From Fibrobacterota bacterium (GTDB lineage Bacteria; Fibrobacterota; Chitinivibrionia; Chitinivibrionales; Chitinispirillaceae), in NCBI GenBank assembly GCA_023459055.1, contig JAEWVR010000031.1:186001-250000 (forward strand): a stretch of DNA of 64,000 nt, written 5' to 3'. Within the stretch, counting starts at the first letter, position 1. Every line of letters begins with the position of its first letter. Under the pieces are notes generated by a model. That model saw nothing but the letters and a program-made list of their open reading frames with translations, made no database searches and was not told where the DNA came from. Of this stretch, positions 1 to 9,904 are shown piece after piece. The position numbers were made by a program, and so were the translations under genes.

Positions 1-1056
1 GGATCCCTGTGCATTCAGACGTTCACCAATTATTACCGGTCTACCAATTGACTCAAGATCAATTCCATGAATACCGGTTGACAACCAGCAACTTGGCCGG
101 TGTAATTCCCTGATTGCGACCTGCTTATTTTTTAGAATATCAGCAGCAGCTTTAATGTGTGCAGGAGTCGTACCGCAGCACCCACCAACGACATTTAATC
201 CGTGAACAGTAACAAGCGGTTCCAGTAATGCAGCAAACCCCTGAGGATCTAAGGCATAAAAGGCTTTGCCGTCAATATTTTGAGGCATACCGGCATTGGG
301 TAGGGCAACAACAGGTACTGGAGAATGCTTGAGCAATTTCATTATTGATGGAGTCATCTCTTTGGGTCCCATTCCGCAATTAATACCTACAACAGCTGCT
401 CCAAGCCCTATAACTGCTCCGAGAAATGATTCTATTCCGCTTCCAAGAAGCATATGACCGTTTATATCGATTGTAATCTGTACCTGAACAGGTATCTGTT
501 TGTCAACTTTCCGAATTCCTTCCATCGCAGCACGTACTTCAAGAAGATCCTGTGATGTTTCGATTCTTACAAAGTCAACACCACCTTCGATAAGAGCAGA
601 TGCCTGCTCTTTATAGATGTCAACGAGCTGATCATAATCAGCGCCGACAAGTTCCGCATTTTTGGATGACGGAAGGTAACCGGTTGGTCCTAATGATCCG
701 CACACAAATCGCTGTATACCATCACTGAACTTGCATTGGTCAATTGCTTTACGTGCATTTTTTGCAGCAGAAAAATTTATCTCATGGACACGTTTCTCAA
801 GTCCATACTCACCCAGCTTTATCCTGGTTCCGCCGAATGTATTCGTCTGTATAATATGCGCACCAGCATCAAGATATGCTCCGTGAATCGAAATGAGTAC
901 ATCCGGACTGTTTATGTTTAATATTTCATTACATCCCGCAGAACTACCATATACTTTTGGATCGACTGATCTTTTTTGAATCTCAGTACCCACAGCTCCA
1001 TCAAAAACAAGCGGAATTCTCTTTTCAATCAACGTAAGATAAGGATGCATCTTCAT
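1..1056 (-). CDS. metH: Cobalamin-dependent methionine synthase, N-terminal part (cut by window edge)
   Basis: Transfers a methyl group from methyltetrahydrofolate via cobalamin to homocysteine. The 352 visible residues form the homocysteine-binding barrel: DGAVGTEIQ near residue 20, an NCG near 230 and GGCCGT at about 291-296, which supply the zinc-binding cysteines of this family. After residue 330 the sequence reads GRPVIIGERLNAQGS, the usual start of the pterin-binding domain, so this is MetH or a shorter MetH-like protein and not a stand-alone homocysteine methyltransferase. The ATG at 1056 is preferred over the ATG six bases further in because AAGGAAAG lies five bases upstream. The rest of the gene lies outside the window. 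No cobalamin or SAM riboswitch was recognised in its 5' region. Confidence 0.88.
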   Translation of the reverse strand, partial: MKMHPYLTLIEKRIPLVFDGAVGTEIQKRSVDPKVYGSSAGCNEILNINSPDVLISIHGAYLDAGAHIIQTNTFGGTRIKLGEYGLEKRVHEINFSAAKNARKAIDQCKFSDGIQRFVCGSLGPTGYLPSSKNAELVGADYDQLVDIYKEQASALIEGGVDFVRIETSQDLLEVRAAMEGIRKVDKQIPVQVQITIDINGHMLLGSGIESFLGAVIGLGAAVVGINCGMGPKEMTPSIMKLLKHSPVPVVALPNAGMPQNIDGKAFYALDPQGFAALLEPLVTVHGLNVVGGCCGTTPAHIKAAADILKNKQVAIRELHRPSCWLSTGIHGIDLESIGRPVIIGERLNAQGS

Positions 1057-1103
1057 TTCTTTCCTTAGCTTTATTCCCACACGGCTAACATTGTCTTACT
1101 ATT

Positions 1104-1109
1104 ATTATA
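1104..1109 (-). promoter_or_regulatory. Candidate -10 box for metH
   Basis: The minus strand reads TATAAT here, about 50 bases before the metH start. No convincing -35 hexamer stands at 16-18 bases, so this is a weak prediction from the -10 match alone. Confidence 0.3.
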
Positions 1110-1263
1110 GCACAGACACTCACGCGAATACAGAAATCAAGCGTAAAAATAAAAGAGCTATAGTTGTTTTCAACAACCATAACGACATTACTAGTATTGT
1201 ACTTGGTATAGAATTAACTCAAGTTTAGACCCTAAATGCAATTATTGCATTGTACAGAATTAC

Positions 1264-1300
1264 CCTGAGTTCATTGTATAAAATAATTGATGAACTCAGG
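1264..1300 (-). terminator. Hairpin after the giant surface protein gene
   Basis: A perfect 11-base inverted repeat (CCTGAGTTCAT / ATGAACTCAGG, arms 1264-1274 and 1290-1300) with a 15-base AT-rich loop lies 15 bases beyond the stop codon of the minus-strand gene. No T-run follows, so it is a stem-loop that may stop transcription or protect the 3' end, and not a textbook intrinsic terminator. Confidence 0.45.
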
Positions 1301-1314
1301 ATACACCTGATAAT

Positions 1315-4300
1315 TTAATCTGCGAGGTACATTAAGCGGGAAACACCACTACCTTTTTTATGGCCAATCTCATCTTCTGCTGTTAATCTCAAAATGTATG
1401 TTCCACTTGCAAGCTTCTTTAAGGAACGAGCCCCTGGCTTCCAGTTGAAGACATTCAAACCCGGTTTAAGATCCCTGTCAATATTAAAATTCCAGACAGT
1501 TCTCCCCAGAGCATCAAAGAGACGGCAATTAACAAGATTAACACCTGTAAATGGAATTGTAAACTTTATCGTGAGATTCCCTTTAAACGGATTTGGATAC
1601 ATTTGCAACAGAGCAAATTCAACTCCCGCATACAGTGATGCAAACTTTCGTATATACAGATCAGATCCCGCAAGAAGAGTCTGATCCGAGGATGATCCGG
1701 CTGCAACAGTAATTGAGAATCCTTTTGTAACATCGGTCAACTCACCGGTAACATTGTTAAACAATTTGAAAAATTTACCGGATGGAATATTTTCTGTAAT
1801 TTGACAGTTAATCGTTTTTGCTTCATTGCCATCATTGACAAATCTAACTGTATAAGCATACCCTTCTTCATCTTTTGCTGAGAACAATTGCCCGCACATT
1901 AAATTATTGTCAAGAAATCCGACCTTTATTTCAGACATCGTTGGTGGTAATGCAACCTTTATTTTTCCCATCGCTTTGAATTCAGGATTGTATCCGGCAT
2001 AAACCGATGTAAAAACGCAATTATTATCACTGCTGCTGATTTTAAAATTCCAGTCAGACTTGTCAACATACTGTTTTGAGATCTTTTGAAATCCTTCACC
2101 TAAGAAGACCGAACGCGCAACCGGTACAGCAGGGATTTTAAGATCAAAAAAATCCTCAGTCCCCGGGGACTCAAATGCTACGGTATACGTTTCTGACAAA
2201 CTGTCAAGTAAATTGTTCATAGCCAACTTGCTGTATTTAAGTTCCGTTTTATAAACTCCACCCTCTTTAACCCATTCATAAATACTCAGACTGATGTTTC
2301 TATTGCTGCCGTCCTCAATAAGCTGACTTGCCCGGGCGATATCGCCAATTTTTACTTTATATCCAAAAGGCATTGCAAAATCAACATACTGATTCTTTGG
2401 AATTTTAACAACCACAGAATCTTTCATTGACAACGTCTTTGCAACAGTATCAAGGACGATCGATTGAGCCTCGCGAGTTTTTAACCAGAGAAGATTTCCT
2501 GGTTTCAGATCAAAAAGTGCAGAATCACCCGGTTTAACCTGATCCAGTTCCAGATACTTATCTTTCCGTGGATTTGGATTCTTTTCAGTACTCTCTTCCC
2601 ACTTGAAAATTCTAAACTGTGTCTTATCGTATTTATTGTCTTTGTTTAAGAGCGACACAAAATGTCCTATCTTTACATTATCGACATCGTAACGAACACA
2701 GAGTGGATACCACTGTTCTTTTTCGGTTTTTATTGTCAATCTTGAAGTAACTTTTTTGGATAGATCGATCGTATCAGTAAATCGTCCATCAGAAACTATT
2801 AATGATGCATATAATCCGCTTGTTCGTTCAACAGCTCCAAATGGCAGATCAAAATCAATAGTTGTATTCCCGAAAAATCCGTTAACCACCGTTGTACCGG
2901 CTTCTCTCCAGGGACCGGCGATGAATTTAACATAAATGTCTGAAACATTATCTTTTATATTGAACCTATAAGAAATGTTACTCATATCGCTTACAGCATC
3001 TGTTTTAAATGTGTCAAGCTGAGTAATGGTAGGTCTGATAGTGTCGATAAGCAGTACAAATACAGAATCTTTATATTTTGAAGGTTTTCTGGTATTAATT
3101 AATGCAGAAACCAGAGAGTCTGAATTCTGAGTCTGAACACCCGGAACGACATATACACCAGAGAATAAAGTATCACATAAATATAAACGCACATCATTTA
3201 TAGAGTAACCTTCCGGAATAGAATCCGGTTTCATTCCCAGATACACAGCAGGTACATCATTACCCTTTACAAACTTTACACCTGAACTAACATTAATAAA
3301 ACCATCAAGTTTTTTTACATTCCTGACATATTTAAGTGTATCATTGATCCTGGCAGTAGTTTCTTTCTGCCAATCTTCACCCTGTCTGATAACAACATTA
3401 TTTTCAAAAACACGAACTTCCTGAACATTTACATTCATTGAAACAGCCGCCCAATTCATTGAACCTGACGTAATTGCCGCTATTGATTCATCAGTAGCAC
3501 TCACATAATTTAGTGTTCCATTAATTTTTATAAAAAGTGCAAAATAATATTTCGTATTGTATTTTAAAGAATTTCCCAGTGCAAAATTGATAAAACTGGA
3601 TGTATCGTTGGGAATAAGCTTGAATGTTTCAATTCGTACAATCTCATTTCGACTTGTTAACGCATCAATAACAACGGATGAATCACGGATAAAATCAGTT
3701 GTTGAATAGGTGTATCCCAGCTGGTATTCTGATTTTCCAATTCCAGTCGTGTCAAAGAAAAATTTAATTTTAAAGATATTCTCTGTTGAATCAAATGATG
3801 AACCTGTTATCTTGATAAGATTTGGAATTGTTGCGGTGTCAGGCAATCTGGTTGCTCTGGATTTGATTGCATCTGTTGCGAGACCTGACCATATACCATT
3901 TTTCTTTTTAAGTAAAGCGAAATAGTACAACGTTGATCCCTGAAGTCCATCAACCGTTGTTTCGGTTATGTCCCCTTTTAATCTGAACATCTTATACGCA
4001 GTGTCGGTCGTTGCTTTACCAACCTCAATCTTCAATTTACTGTATATAATCGCTACTGAATCAGCCGGAGTGCTTAACGACCATGATAAAAATGCCTTAT
4101 ATGCCTGCGTTGAATCAACAAGCAAAGTAGCATCGTTAGATGGCTGAGGAAATCCAATCTGCAGCTGTTTTGTAACAGTATCACTGTAGCTGCCGTTCGT
4201 GCTGCGCAGATAAATACTCCAGTTAGTCAACTTCTCAGCAGTCAGAAAATCTTCATTAACAAGTTTTAAATCAATAGATTCCGCAGGAAATTCAGTATTT

Positions 4301-6903
4301 TGCAAGGTGTCAATTTTCGTTGATTTTTCTCCATAATAAATCACCGCATACGCAGCATCAGATTTTTGAAGTTTACCAAAACCGCTTACATTGACAACAA
4401 CGGTATCTTTAGTTTGTTTAACTTTTGTGAGAGTCAGTGTATTTACCAGATTTTTTGCACCACAGGAATATACTTTTGCCCCGGCACCAGTGTTAAAAGC
4501 GGGAAGAGAGTCGGGTTTTCTCCAGAATGGAGTTGACAAGAACAACAATGTATCACACTCATCATTACCAAGCGAAACCGGAACAGTTACTGTTACAGTA
4601 TCCGCACCACCACTTAAACTACCCAATTCTGCCAAAGAATACTTTTTTAATCGCGTTGAACCAGGGTTTGGCTTTCCCGGGACTGCAGTGTTTGTCATCC
4701 ACCAAACACCAATAGTATCAACATATCTGTCATTATCAGCTGATGATGGCAAATTTGAAAAATTCCTGATTGTAATACTCACACTACCTCTGCCTACGAA
4801 GTACCCGGAGAGCTGAACCGGATTATATACATCAGATTCACCCCGTATAGTAACTCTAATCTCTGCAGATTTGACTGATCCACTACTATTACTCAACATG
4901 CAGTAGTACACACCTTCATTGGATTTTGACACATTGGGAATTGTGAGTGTCTTTGATGTTGCGTTTTTAATCAGCGTATCCACATGATACCACTTAATTG
5001 TATCTGTCACACCCTCAATTCCGGTATAATCAATAAAGAGGCTCAATGATGATCCCTCACGTGTTTCGATTGAGGCTCCGGACTGTGCGGTAATTTTGGG
5101 TTTTGGTACAGACTTTACAATAAGAGTAGCGACTCTGCTTTTTGCCGTATCCCCTGCGAACGAAACATGACATTCGATTTTTGAATTACTGTCGGCTAAT
5201 GCAATATTTTTCAACACCAGCGAATCTTTATCTTTTGCTTCGTCAATTCTTGTTCTCACTCCTGATGATGTCGTTTTAAACCAGGTGTATTGCACAAGAG
5301 GAGGAGTTTGATGTGTTGCGACAATTTTAAACCGTGCGCTACTGCCAACATAGGTAGTAACGTCTTTAAGATCAGTCGTGATTACTGGAAGATTTTCAGA
5401 AACAATAATTGTATCGGATAAAGTCTTAACACTTGAGAATTCATTTGAAACTTCACAATAAATTGTTTTATTCTGATATGTGTCTTTTGTAATAGATGCA
5501 ATTGTCAGCTCTGGTTTCAGAGAATCAGATTCCACTTTTTTATTGTCAATATACCAGTAATAACGTAACAGTAAACCTTTTGCAGTGACAGTAAATGTTT
5601 TTGAACCTCCATTGGGAACAGATATGCGGCTTGCAACATCATCAACAAGTACCGGTGCAGTAACAACTCTCAGGACAACGGTATCAGAATGTTGTGTTGC
5701 CAGAGCATTTGATGCAACGCAATAGATTCTTGCACTATCAAGTTCTGCTGTTGCAGTAATTGAAAGTGTATCTTTTACACCAAGTGTATCCGTCGAACCG
5801 ATTCGACGCCATCTGTAACTGACACCTTCAGGATTTGTAACGGCCGCTGTAAAAATTGCGGTTTCATCCTGTACAACAGTATCGGACATCGGTTGTTTGG
5901 TAAAAAGGACTGAATTATCTACATTCCAACACCCTGCATCAACCTTTGATGTTGCACGAGGTTCACCTGCAATATCAGTAGTTACACCAGCATAAAAAGC
6001 ACCGTAATCCTTAGCTTTTGATGATGTCCCGATTCGCCATGCTGATGGAAGTGTATCGGCTGCTCTGTTTGTTTTTTGGAATAACGCGGCTGTATCTGTA
6101 GTAAAAATTTGAGTATTTCCAGCACCATACCCGGTCGTCGCCTCTGATGTCAATGAATTTTGGATTTTGGATTTAATATCTGTAAATTTTGAAATACTTG
6201 CATTATTTATAAAAATGCTATTCACGAGAACAAAATTTGTAATCCCGTTAACACTAGCACTAGTACCACCAAATATCCCTTTATTTTTGTCAAAAGTACA
6301 GTTAATAATTTTAAAACGGGTGGTGTCAGTCCAGAAATTAAGCTTGAAGATTGTATCGGCATTGTTTACAAAAAGGCAATTATCAAATGATATATTCTGT
6401 TTACCATCACCGGCAAACGTAAAAAACGATGATGTAAAATTCCTGACAACACACTTACTGAACACCAGGGGTTTCGCCCCCTGACCATTATCAAATGTTG
6501 TAGATCCGGTAAAAATAAGCCTTTCAAACTTTACAGGAGCATTTTGGAAAAAACCATAGCTGTTATTTACTGTATGATTAATAATCGGAAATGAATCCGG
6601 TTCAGACTTACCACCAATAAAAAATATTGTTTTGGAAATACTTTGTACAAAAAAATCTGATGAGTAAGTGTACGTGTGCTGATTTGAACCTGTAAATAAT
6701 ACGGTATCGGGAATTGTCGATTCACCGGCATTTTTAATTGAGTTGAGAAACAGATCCAGAGATGCGTATGTTGCTGTACCATCAGCATCGATAGTCACTG
6801 TTACTGCTTCAACAGATATGTGCATCACCCCGAGAAGTGCAACCACAAATCCGACATTACTTAAACGCGAAAATAATTTGGACAGCCCAGACAAACTGAT
6901 CAT
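1315..6903 (-). CDS. Giant secreted protein: beta-helix, four Ig-like domains, C-terminal sorting domain
   Basis: The 1862-residue product begins with a hydrophobic signal segment (about residues 12-33). Residues 40-340 look like a right-handed parallel beta-helix with repeated short 'NCTF' and 'NSIFINN' type turns. About residues 345-740 hold four consecutive Ig-like domains, each with a W and a YxC or IxC pair (for example RIYCVASN, IYCEVSN, YYCMLSN). A long middle part contains fibronectin-like and unassigned beta-rich repeats. The last 90 residues (LLQMYPNPFKGNLTIKF, then LFDALGRTVW and LASGTYILRL) match the FlgD-like/type IX sorting domain. It is probably exported through the Sec pathway and anchored or released at the surface; an adhesive or structural role is inferred. 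The ATG at 6903 has GAGGG ten bases upstream. It appears monocistronic. Confidence 0.85.
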   Translation of the reverse strand: MISLSGLSKLFSRLSNVGFVVALLGVMHISVEAVTVTIDADGTATYASLDLFLNSIKNAGESTIPDTVLFTGSNQHTYTYSSDFFVQSISKTIFFIGGKSEPDSFPIINHTVNNSYGFFQNAPVKFERLIFTGSTTFDNGQGAKPLVFSKCVVRNFTSSFFTFAGDGKQNISFDNCLFVNNADTIFKLNFWTDTTRFKIINCTFDKNKGIFGGTSASVNGITNFVLVNSIFINNASISKFTDIKSKIQNSLTSEATTGYGAGNTQIFTTDTAALFQKTNRAADTLPSAWRIGTSSKAKDYGAFYAGVTTDIAGEPRATSKVDAGCWNVDNSVLFTKQPMSDTVVQDETAIFTAAVTNPEGVSYRWRRIGSTDTLGVKDTLSITATAELDSARIYCVASNALATQHSDTVVLRVVTAPVLVDDVASRISVPNGGSKTFTVTAKGLLLRYYWYIDNKKVESDSLKPELTIASITKDTYQNKTIYCEVSNEFSSVKTLSDTIIVSENLPVITTDLKDVTTYVGSSARFKIVATHQTPPLVQYTWFKTTSSGVRTRIDEAKDKDSLVLKNIALADSNSKIECHVSFAGDTAKSRVATLIVKSVPKPKITAQSGASIETREGSSLSLFIDYTGIEGVTDTIKWYHVDTLIKNATSKTLTIPNVSKSNEGVYYCMLSNSSGSVKSAEIRVTIRGESDVYNPVQLSGYFVGRGSVSITIRNFSNLPSSADNDRYVDTIGVWWMTNTAVPGKPNPGSTRLKKYSLAELGSLSGGADTVTVTVPVSLGNDECDTLLFLSTPFWRKPDSLPAFNTGAGAKVYSCGAKNLVNTLTLTKVKQTKDTVVVNVSGFGKLQKSDAAYAVIYYGEKSTKIDTLQNTEFPAESIDLKLVNEDFLTAEKLTNWSIYLRSTNGSYSDTVTKQLQIGFPQPSNDATLLVDSTQAYKAFLSWSLSTPADSVAIIYSKLKIEVGKATTDTAYKMFRLKGDITETTVDGLQGSTLYYFALLKKKNGIWSGLATDAIKSRATRLPDTATIPNLIKITGSSFDSTENIFKIKFFFDTTGIGKSEYQLGYTYSTTDFIRDSSVVIDALTSRNEIVRIETFKLIPNDTSSFINFALGNSLKYNTKYYFALFIKINGTLNYVSATDESIAAITSGSMNWAAVSMNVNVQEVRVFENNVVIRQGEDWQKETTARINDTLKYVRNVKKLDGFINVSSGVKFVKGNDVPAVYLGMKPDSIPEGYSINDVRLYLCDTLFSGVYVVPGVQTQNSDSLVSALINTRKPSKYKDSVFVLLIDTIRPTITQLDTFKTDAVSDMSNISYRFNIKDNVSDIYVKFIAGPWREAGTTVVNGFFGNTTIDFDLPFGAVERTSGLYASLIVSDGRFTDTIDLSKKVTSRLTIKTEKEQWYPLCVRYDVDNVKIGHFVSLLNKDNKYDKTQFRIFKWEESTEKNPNPRKDKYLELDQVKPGDSALFDLKPGNLLWLKTREAQSIVLDTVAKTLSMKDSVVVKIPKNQYVDFAMPFGYKVKIGDIARASQLIEDGSNRNISLSIYEWVKEGGVYKTELKYSKLAMNNLLDSLSETYTVAFESPGTEDFFDLKIPAVPVARSVFLGEGFQKISKQYVDKSDWNFKISSSDNNCVFTSVYAGYNPEFKAMGKIKVALPPTMSEIKVGFLDNNLMCGQLFSAKDEEGYAYTVRFVNDGNEAKTINCQITENIPSGKFFKLFNNVTGELTDVTKGFSITVAAGSSSDQTLLAGSDLYIRKFASLYAGVEFALLQMYPNPFKGNLTIKFTIPFTGVNLVNCRLFDALGRTVWNFNIDRDLKPGLNVFNWKPGARSLKKLASGTYILRLTAEDEIGHKKGSGVSRLMYLAD

Positions 6904-7135
6904 AGCACAAAAGCCCTCACTTTATCATTAACCCGGATCTGAAATCTTGTACATTACATAATATAATAATACATTAAGCGTTAAACAATTCAATATCATG
7001 CTTTTTTTGTATTCAATTGTATTCTTTTCCTGAATTTTGCATTCTTAACGACTGCACAACATCCAGGTTGAAGCCTGAACTGCGGGATCGACCGGTTGAA
7101 TTTACAACGACAAGGAAATTTCAACTGATAAATGA

Positions 7136-8137
7136 TCAGCCGTATATAGAGGTGAACAGGTTGGTTTGTCCAAAACGAAAACATGCATCACAAAAATCTT
7201 GGGGCAACGGGGCTGTAATGAGCATAGTTTTTTTTATAACAGGGTGAATGAACGATATTGTCGCTGCATGAAGTGCATGTCGATTAAAGCATTTGAGAAT
7301 ACTGTGTGCAAAAGGACGGTCAAGAGGAGGAATTTTTAACAGATGTTCTTTTCCTCCACCATACAGCCTGTCAGCTACTATCGGAAATCCACGTGAACTG
7401 GCATGAACCCGAATCTGATGTGTTCTGCCGGTAAGCGGTTTGAAACAGATTGCTGCGATCCCGCTTTTAAACTTAATAACCTCATACTCCGTACGGGCAT
7501 CTTTCCCGTAATTCGACGCAGCACGCTTAATCGGATCCTGATGACTCCTTGCAAGCGGCAAATCAATCATTCCTTTGTACTCTGATGGACATCCAAGACA
7601 AAAAGCAATGTAGGTTTTCCTAATTTCGCGGGATTGGAACAAAGAAGCCATCGCAGCGTGCACCTGATTTGTTTTTGCTACGACAAGCACACCTGACGTT
7701 TCTTTGTCAAGACGATGAACAATGCCCGGCCGATCATATGAAAACCCGTCAGAAAGTGTCTCAAACCTGTTCATTAATCCATTGACAAGTGTACCATCAT
7801 GAACCCCGTTTCCCGGATGTACAACAACACCAGCAGGTTTATTCACCGCGATGATATACTCATCCTCATAAATGATATCAAAAGGAACATCACTCTGTGG
7901 TTGTATCATTATGTCATGCACGACATGTAAACCAGTGACCTCAACGGATGATTTTTCGGTGAGTTTTGTATTCTTTGCAACAACGACACTATTAACCAGC
8001 ACTTTTCCACTGTCAATAAGTTTCTGTATCTGTGAACGCGAAACACCTGCAAGAGCTTTCGTAAGGAAAAGATCAAGCCGTTCCCCTGCATTTTCTTTAT
8101 CAACATTGAAAATCTTTGATTCCACGTTGCCAATCAT
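7136..8137 (-). CDS. rluD: Large-subunit rRNA pseudouridine synthase, RluD family
   Basis: Isomerises uridines in RNA, in RluD typically of 23S rRNA helix 69. The N-terminal S4 RNA-binding domain (about residues 18-65, GERLDLFL...SRSQIQKLIDSG...VLVN) is followed by the catalytic domain, with NKPAGVVVHPG and HRLDKETSG; the Asp of that motif (about residue 144) is the expected nucleophile, and GRTHQIRVH is near residue 240. The frame is open upstream to a GTG at 8164, but the ATG at 8137 gives the usual short lead before the S4 domain. Neither start has a strong ribosome binding site, so the start is uncertain by nine residues. RluC-type specificity cannot be excluded from sequence alone. Confidence 0.88.
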   Translation of the reverse strand: MIGNVESKIFNVDKENAGERLDLFLTKALAGVSRSQIQKLIDSGKVLVNSVVVAKNTKLTEKSSVEVTGLHVVHDIMIQPQSDVPFDIIYEDEYIIAVNKPAGVVVHPGNGVHDGTLVNGLMNRFETLSDGFSYDRPGIVHRLDKETSGVLVVAKTNQVHAAMASLFQSREIRKTYIAFCLGCPSEYKGMIDLPLARSHQDPIKRAASNYGKDARTEYEVIKFKSGIAAICFKPLTGRTHQIRVHASSRGFPIVADRLYGGGKEHLLKIPPLDRPFAHSILKCFNRHALHAATISFIHPVIKKTMLITAPLPQDFCDACFRFGQTNLFTSIYG

Positions 8138-8237
8138 TTGTTTTGTTATGAAGGATATCGTCACGATTATCAGGTTTACTTATCCACAGCCACCCTGAAT
8201 ACCACATTATCAAAAAACTATTACTATTACGTAAACG

Positions 8238-8798
8238 CTATACTGATGGCGTTGATTCCTTTGAAACTGATACCTGTTTCGCAGTATTACGGCGTTTATC
8301 TTCTGTCAAAAAACACAGCATCAAAATTATTACACCAAAAGTGACATAGATATCCGCGAAATTGTAAATTGGCCAGTAGTGCTGTTCCGAAATACCCATT
8401 TTAATAAAATCAACAACGCCCTTTGATGGATGCAGGAATCGATCGGATAAATTACCAAGTGCACCAGGAATAATAAGCGCAATACCCCAATGCATCGCTC
8501 GTTCAGTTTTTGGAAGACTTTTATAATAAAGAATCAGTAACACTGTCGCGATAGAGTTAAATATCATGAAAAAATAGTGTGTAGGAAAACCAGGAAACAG
8601 ATCTTTTGGATTCATGCCAAATACTGCACCTTTGTTGTATACAAGGAAAAGCTGTAAGTAATCACCAAAGATCACTTTCGGAATTGCATATGTCAACTTT
8701 GTATCAGCAAGATACTTTGTCAAAATATCGAGAAATAGCCCAATAGCAGTAACAATTATTATAAGTGCCCACCGGTTTTTAATCTCTTTCACGAACAT
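8238..8798 (-). CDS. lspA: Lipoprotein signal peptidase (signal peptidase II)
   Basis: Inner-membrane aspartic protease that removes the signal peptide from diacylglyceryl prolipoproteins. The 186-residue protein has four hydrophobic segments and the conserved blocks YNKGAVFG, GNLSDR (catalytic Asp 119), VVDF and NFADI (catalytic Asp 149). AAGGAG stands five bases before the ATG. It lies 100 bases upstream of rluD on the same strand, a frequent lspA-rluD pairing. Its presence fits the lipoprotein encoded near 32.2 kb. Confidence 0.96.
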   Translation of the reverse strand: MFVKEIKNRWALIIIVTAIGLFLDILTKYLADTKLTYAIPKVIFGDYLQLFLVYNKGAVFGMNPKDLFPGFPTHYFFMIFNSIATVLLILYYKSLPKTERAMHWGIALIIPGALGNLSDRFLHPSKGVVDFIKMGISEQHYWPIYNFADIYVTFGVIILMLCFLTEDKRRNTAKQVSVSKESTPSV

Positions 8799-8882
8799 GT
8801 CTCCTTATTCGACCATTTGTTATATTTAAATATTGGCATTACAAAATACGTCTTTGTGTTGAAAAAGTAAAAGATATAGTTT

Positions 8883-9719
8883 ATGAATACGTTTAAAGTC
8901 TACCTGAAATTGCTCAGAATCAATAACGCACTAATTGCAGCGATCACTGTCGCGCTTGGATTCTGGCTTTCACAATCCCCTTATAGCGCCTGGATGCTTG
9001 TGTTGCTTATGATTGCAACTATCGCGGCAACCGGTTTTGGTAATGTAATTAATGATATCCTGGACATCGAATCCGATCGTATCAGCCATCCGCAGCGACC
9101 TCTTCCAAAAGGCGACCTTTCCATATATAATGCAAAAATTTTCAGCGTGGTACTGATTCTTATCTCGTTGGCATGCGGTTTTGTTGTTTCAATTACACAT
9201 GGCATTGCCACCCTCATCCCGCTGATACTATTAATTCTTTACGCCCGGTATCTAAAGGGAACTCCTCTTGCAGGCAATATCGTCGTTGCACTCCTTGTCG
9301 CATATTCAATACTCTACGGTGCACTGAATGCTCCGGGATTTTCACTGGTAATCTATCCGGCGCTATTTGCATTTCTTCTTAATATATCAAGGGAGATGAT
9401 AAAAGACATTCAGGATGAGGCAGGAGATAAAGCAGCCGGAGTGATAACATCAGCAGCACTCCCCCACACCCTTCTTCGCGGGATGATCTATTGCATTTCG
9501 ATAGTGTATCTACTTTTTATACTTTTACCGTATTACAATAAAAGTTTTGGAATGCCTTATCTTGTAATCTGTTTAGCCATTATTATTCCAATACACTCCT
9601 ACAGATCATTTCTTATAATGTCAATAAAGTGGAAGAGTAAGCTGTCAACAATTTCCACGCTGTTTAAGATTGAGATGGTTTCAGGTCTTGCGGCGATTGC
9701 TGTTGACCATATATTGTAA
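8883..9719 (+). CDS. UbiA-family prenyltransferase, archaeal DGGGP-synthase-like
   Basis: Integral-membrane prenyltransferase of 278 residues with eight or nine predicted hydrophobic helices. The first Asp-rich motif NDILDIESDR (57-66) is followed by HPQRPLPKG, and the second is KDIQDEAGDKAAG (about 172-184). These motifs, the GNVINDILD context and the PLAGNIVV segment resemble digeranylgeranylglyceryl-phosphate synthase of archaea more than UbiA, MenA or heme O synthase. If the assignment is right, it would attach a second prenyl chain to a prenylglyceryl phosphate. No strong ribosome binding site precedes the ATG. It is transcribed divergently from lspA, with an 84-base gap. Quinone or chlorophyll-type prenylation remains an alternative. 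Confidence 0.72.
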   Translation: MNTFKVYLKLLRINNALIAAITVALGFWLSQSPYSAWMLVLLMIATIAATGFGNVINDILDIESDRISHPQRPLPKGDLSIYNAKIFSVVLILISLACGFVVSITHGIATLIPLILLILYARYLKGTPLAGNIVVALLVAYSILYGALNAPGFSLVIYPALFAFLLNISREMIKDIQDEAGDKAAGVITSAALPHTLLRGMIYCISIVYLLFILLPYYNKSFGMPYLVICLAIIIPIHSYRSFLIMSIKWKSKLSTISTLFKIEMVSGLAAIAVDHIL

Positions 9720-9784
9720 CCAGCATCCCGTTGAAAGTTTCTTCACCTATATTTATTTGTTTTAGCACCCTTGATCTATATACT

Positions 9785-9819
9785 ATCGCAGGTGTGTATT
9801 GCAGGTACACACCTGCGAT
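9785..9819. repeat. Perfect 14-base inverted repeat after the UbiA gene
   Basis: ATCGCAGGTGTGTA (9785-9798) and its exact reverse complement (9806-9819) flank a 7-base loop. It lies between the convergent UbiA and rpsA genes and can form a strong stem on either strand. There is no adjacent T-run, so it may be a 3'-end stabiliser or a factor-assisted stop for the plus-strand gene. Confidence 0.55.
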
Positions 9820-9833
9820 GCAGATAGGATTAT

Positions 9834-9866
9834 AAAAAAAGGCAACCTGTCAACAAACAGGTTGCC
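9834..9866 (-). terminator. Intrinsic terminator of rpsA
   Basis: On the minus strand GGCAACCTG pairs with CAGGTTGCC around an 8-base loop and is followed by seven T. It begins about 40 bases after the rpsA stop codon. Confidence 0.92.
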
Positions 9867-9904
9867 TTAATCATTAAAAACGAATTTCTTCGTTAGTAAA
9901 TCAA

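Noticed and set aside
4391..4816. 141-codon open frame on the plus strand inside the giant surface protein gene
   Set aside because: It lies fully opposite a long, coherent coding frame with domain similarity, and the translated sequence has no recognisable features.
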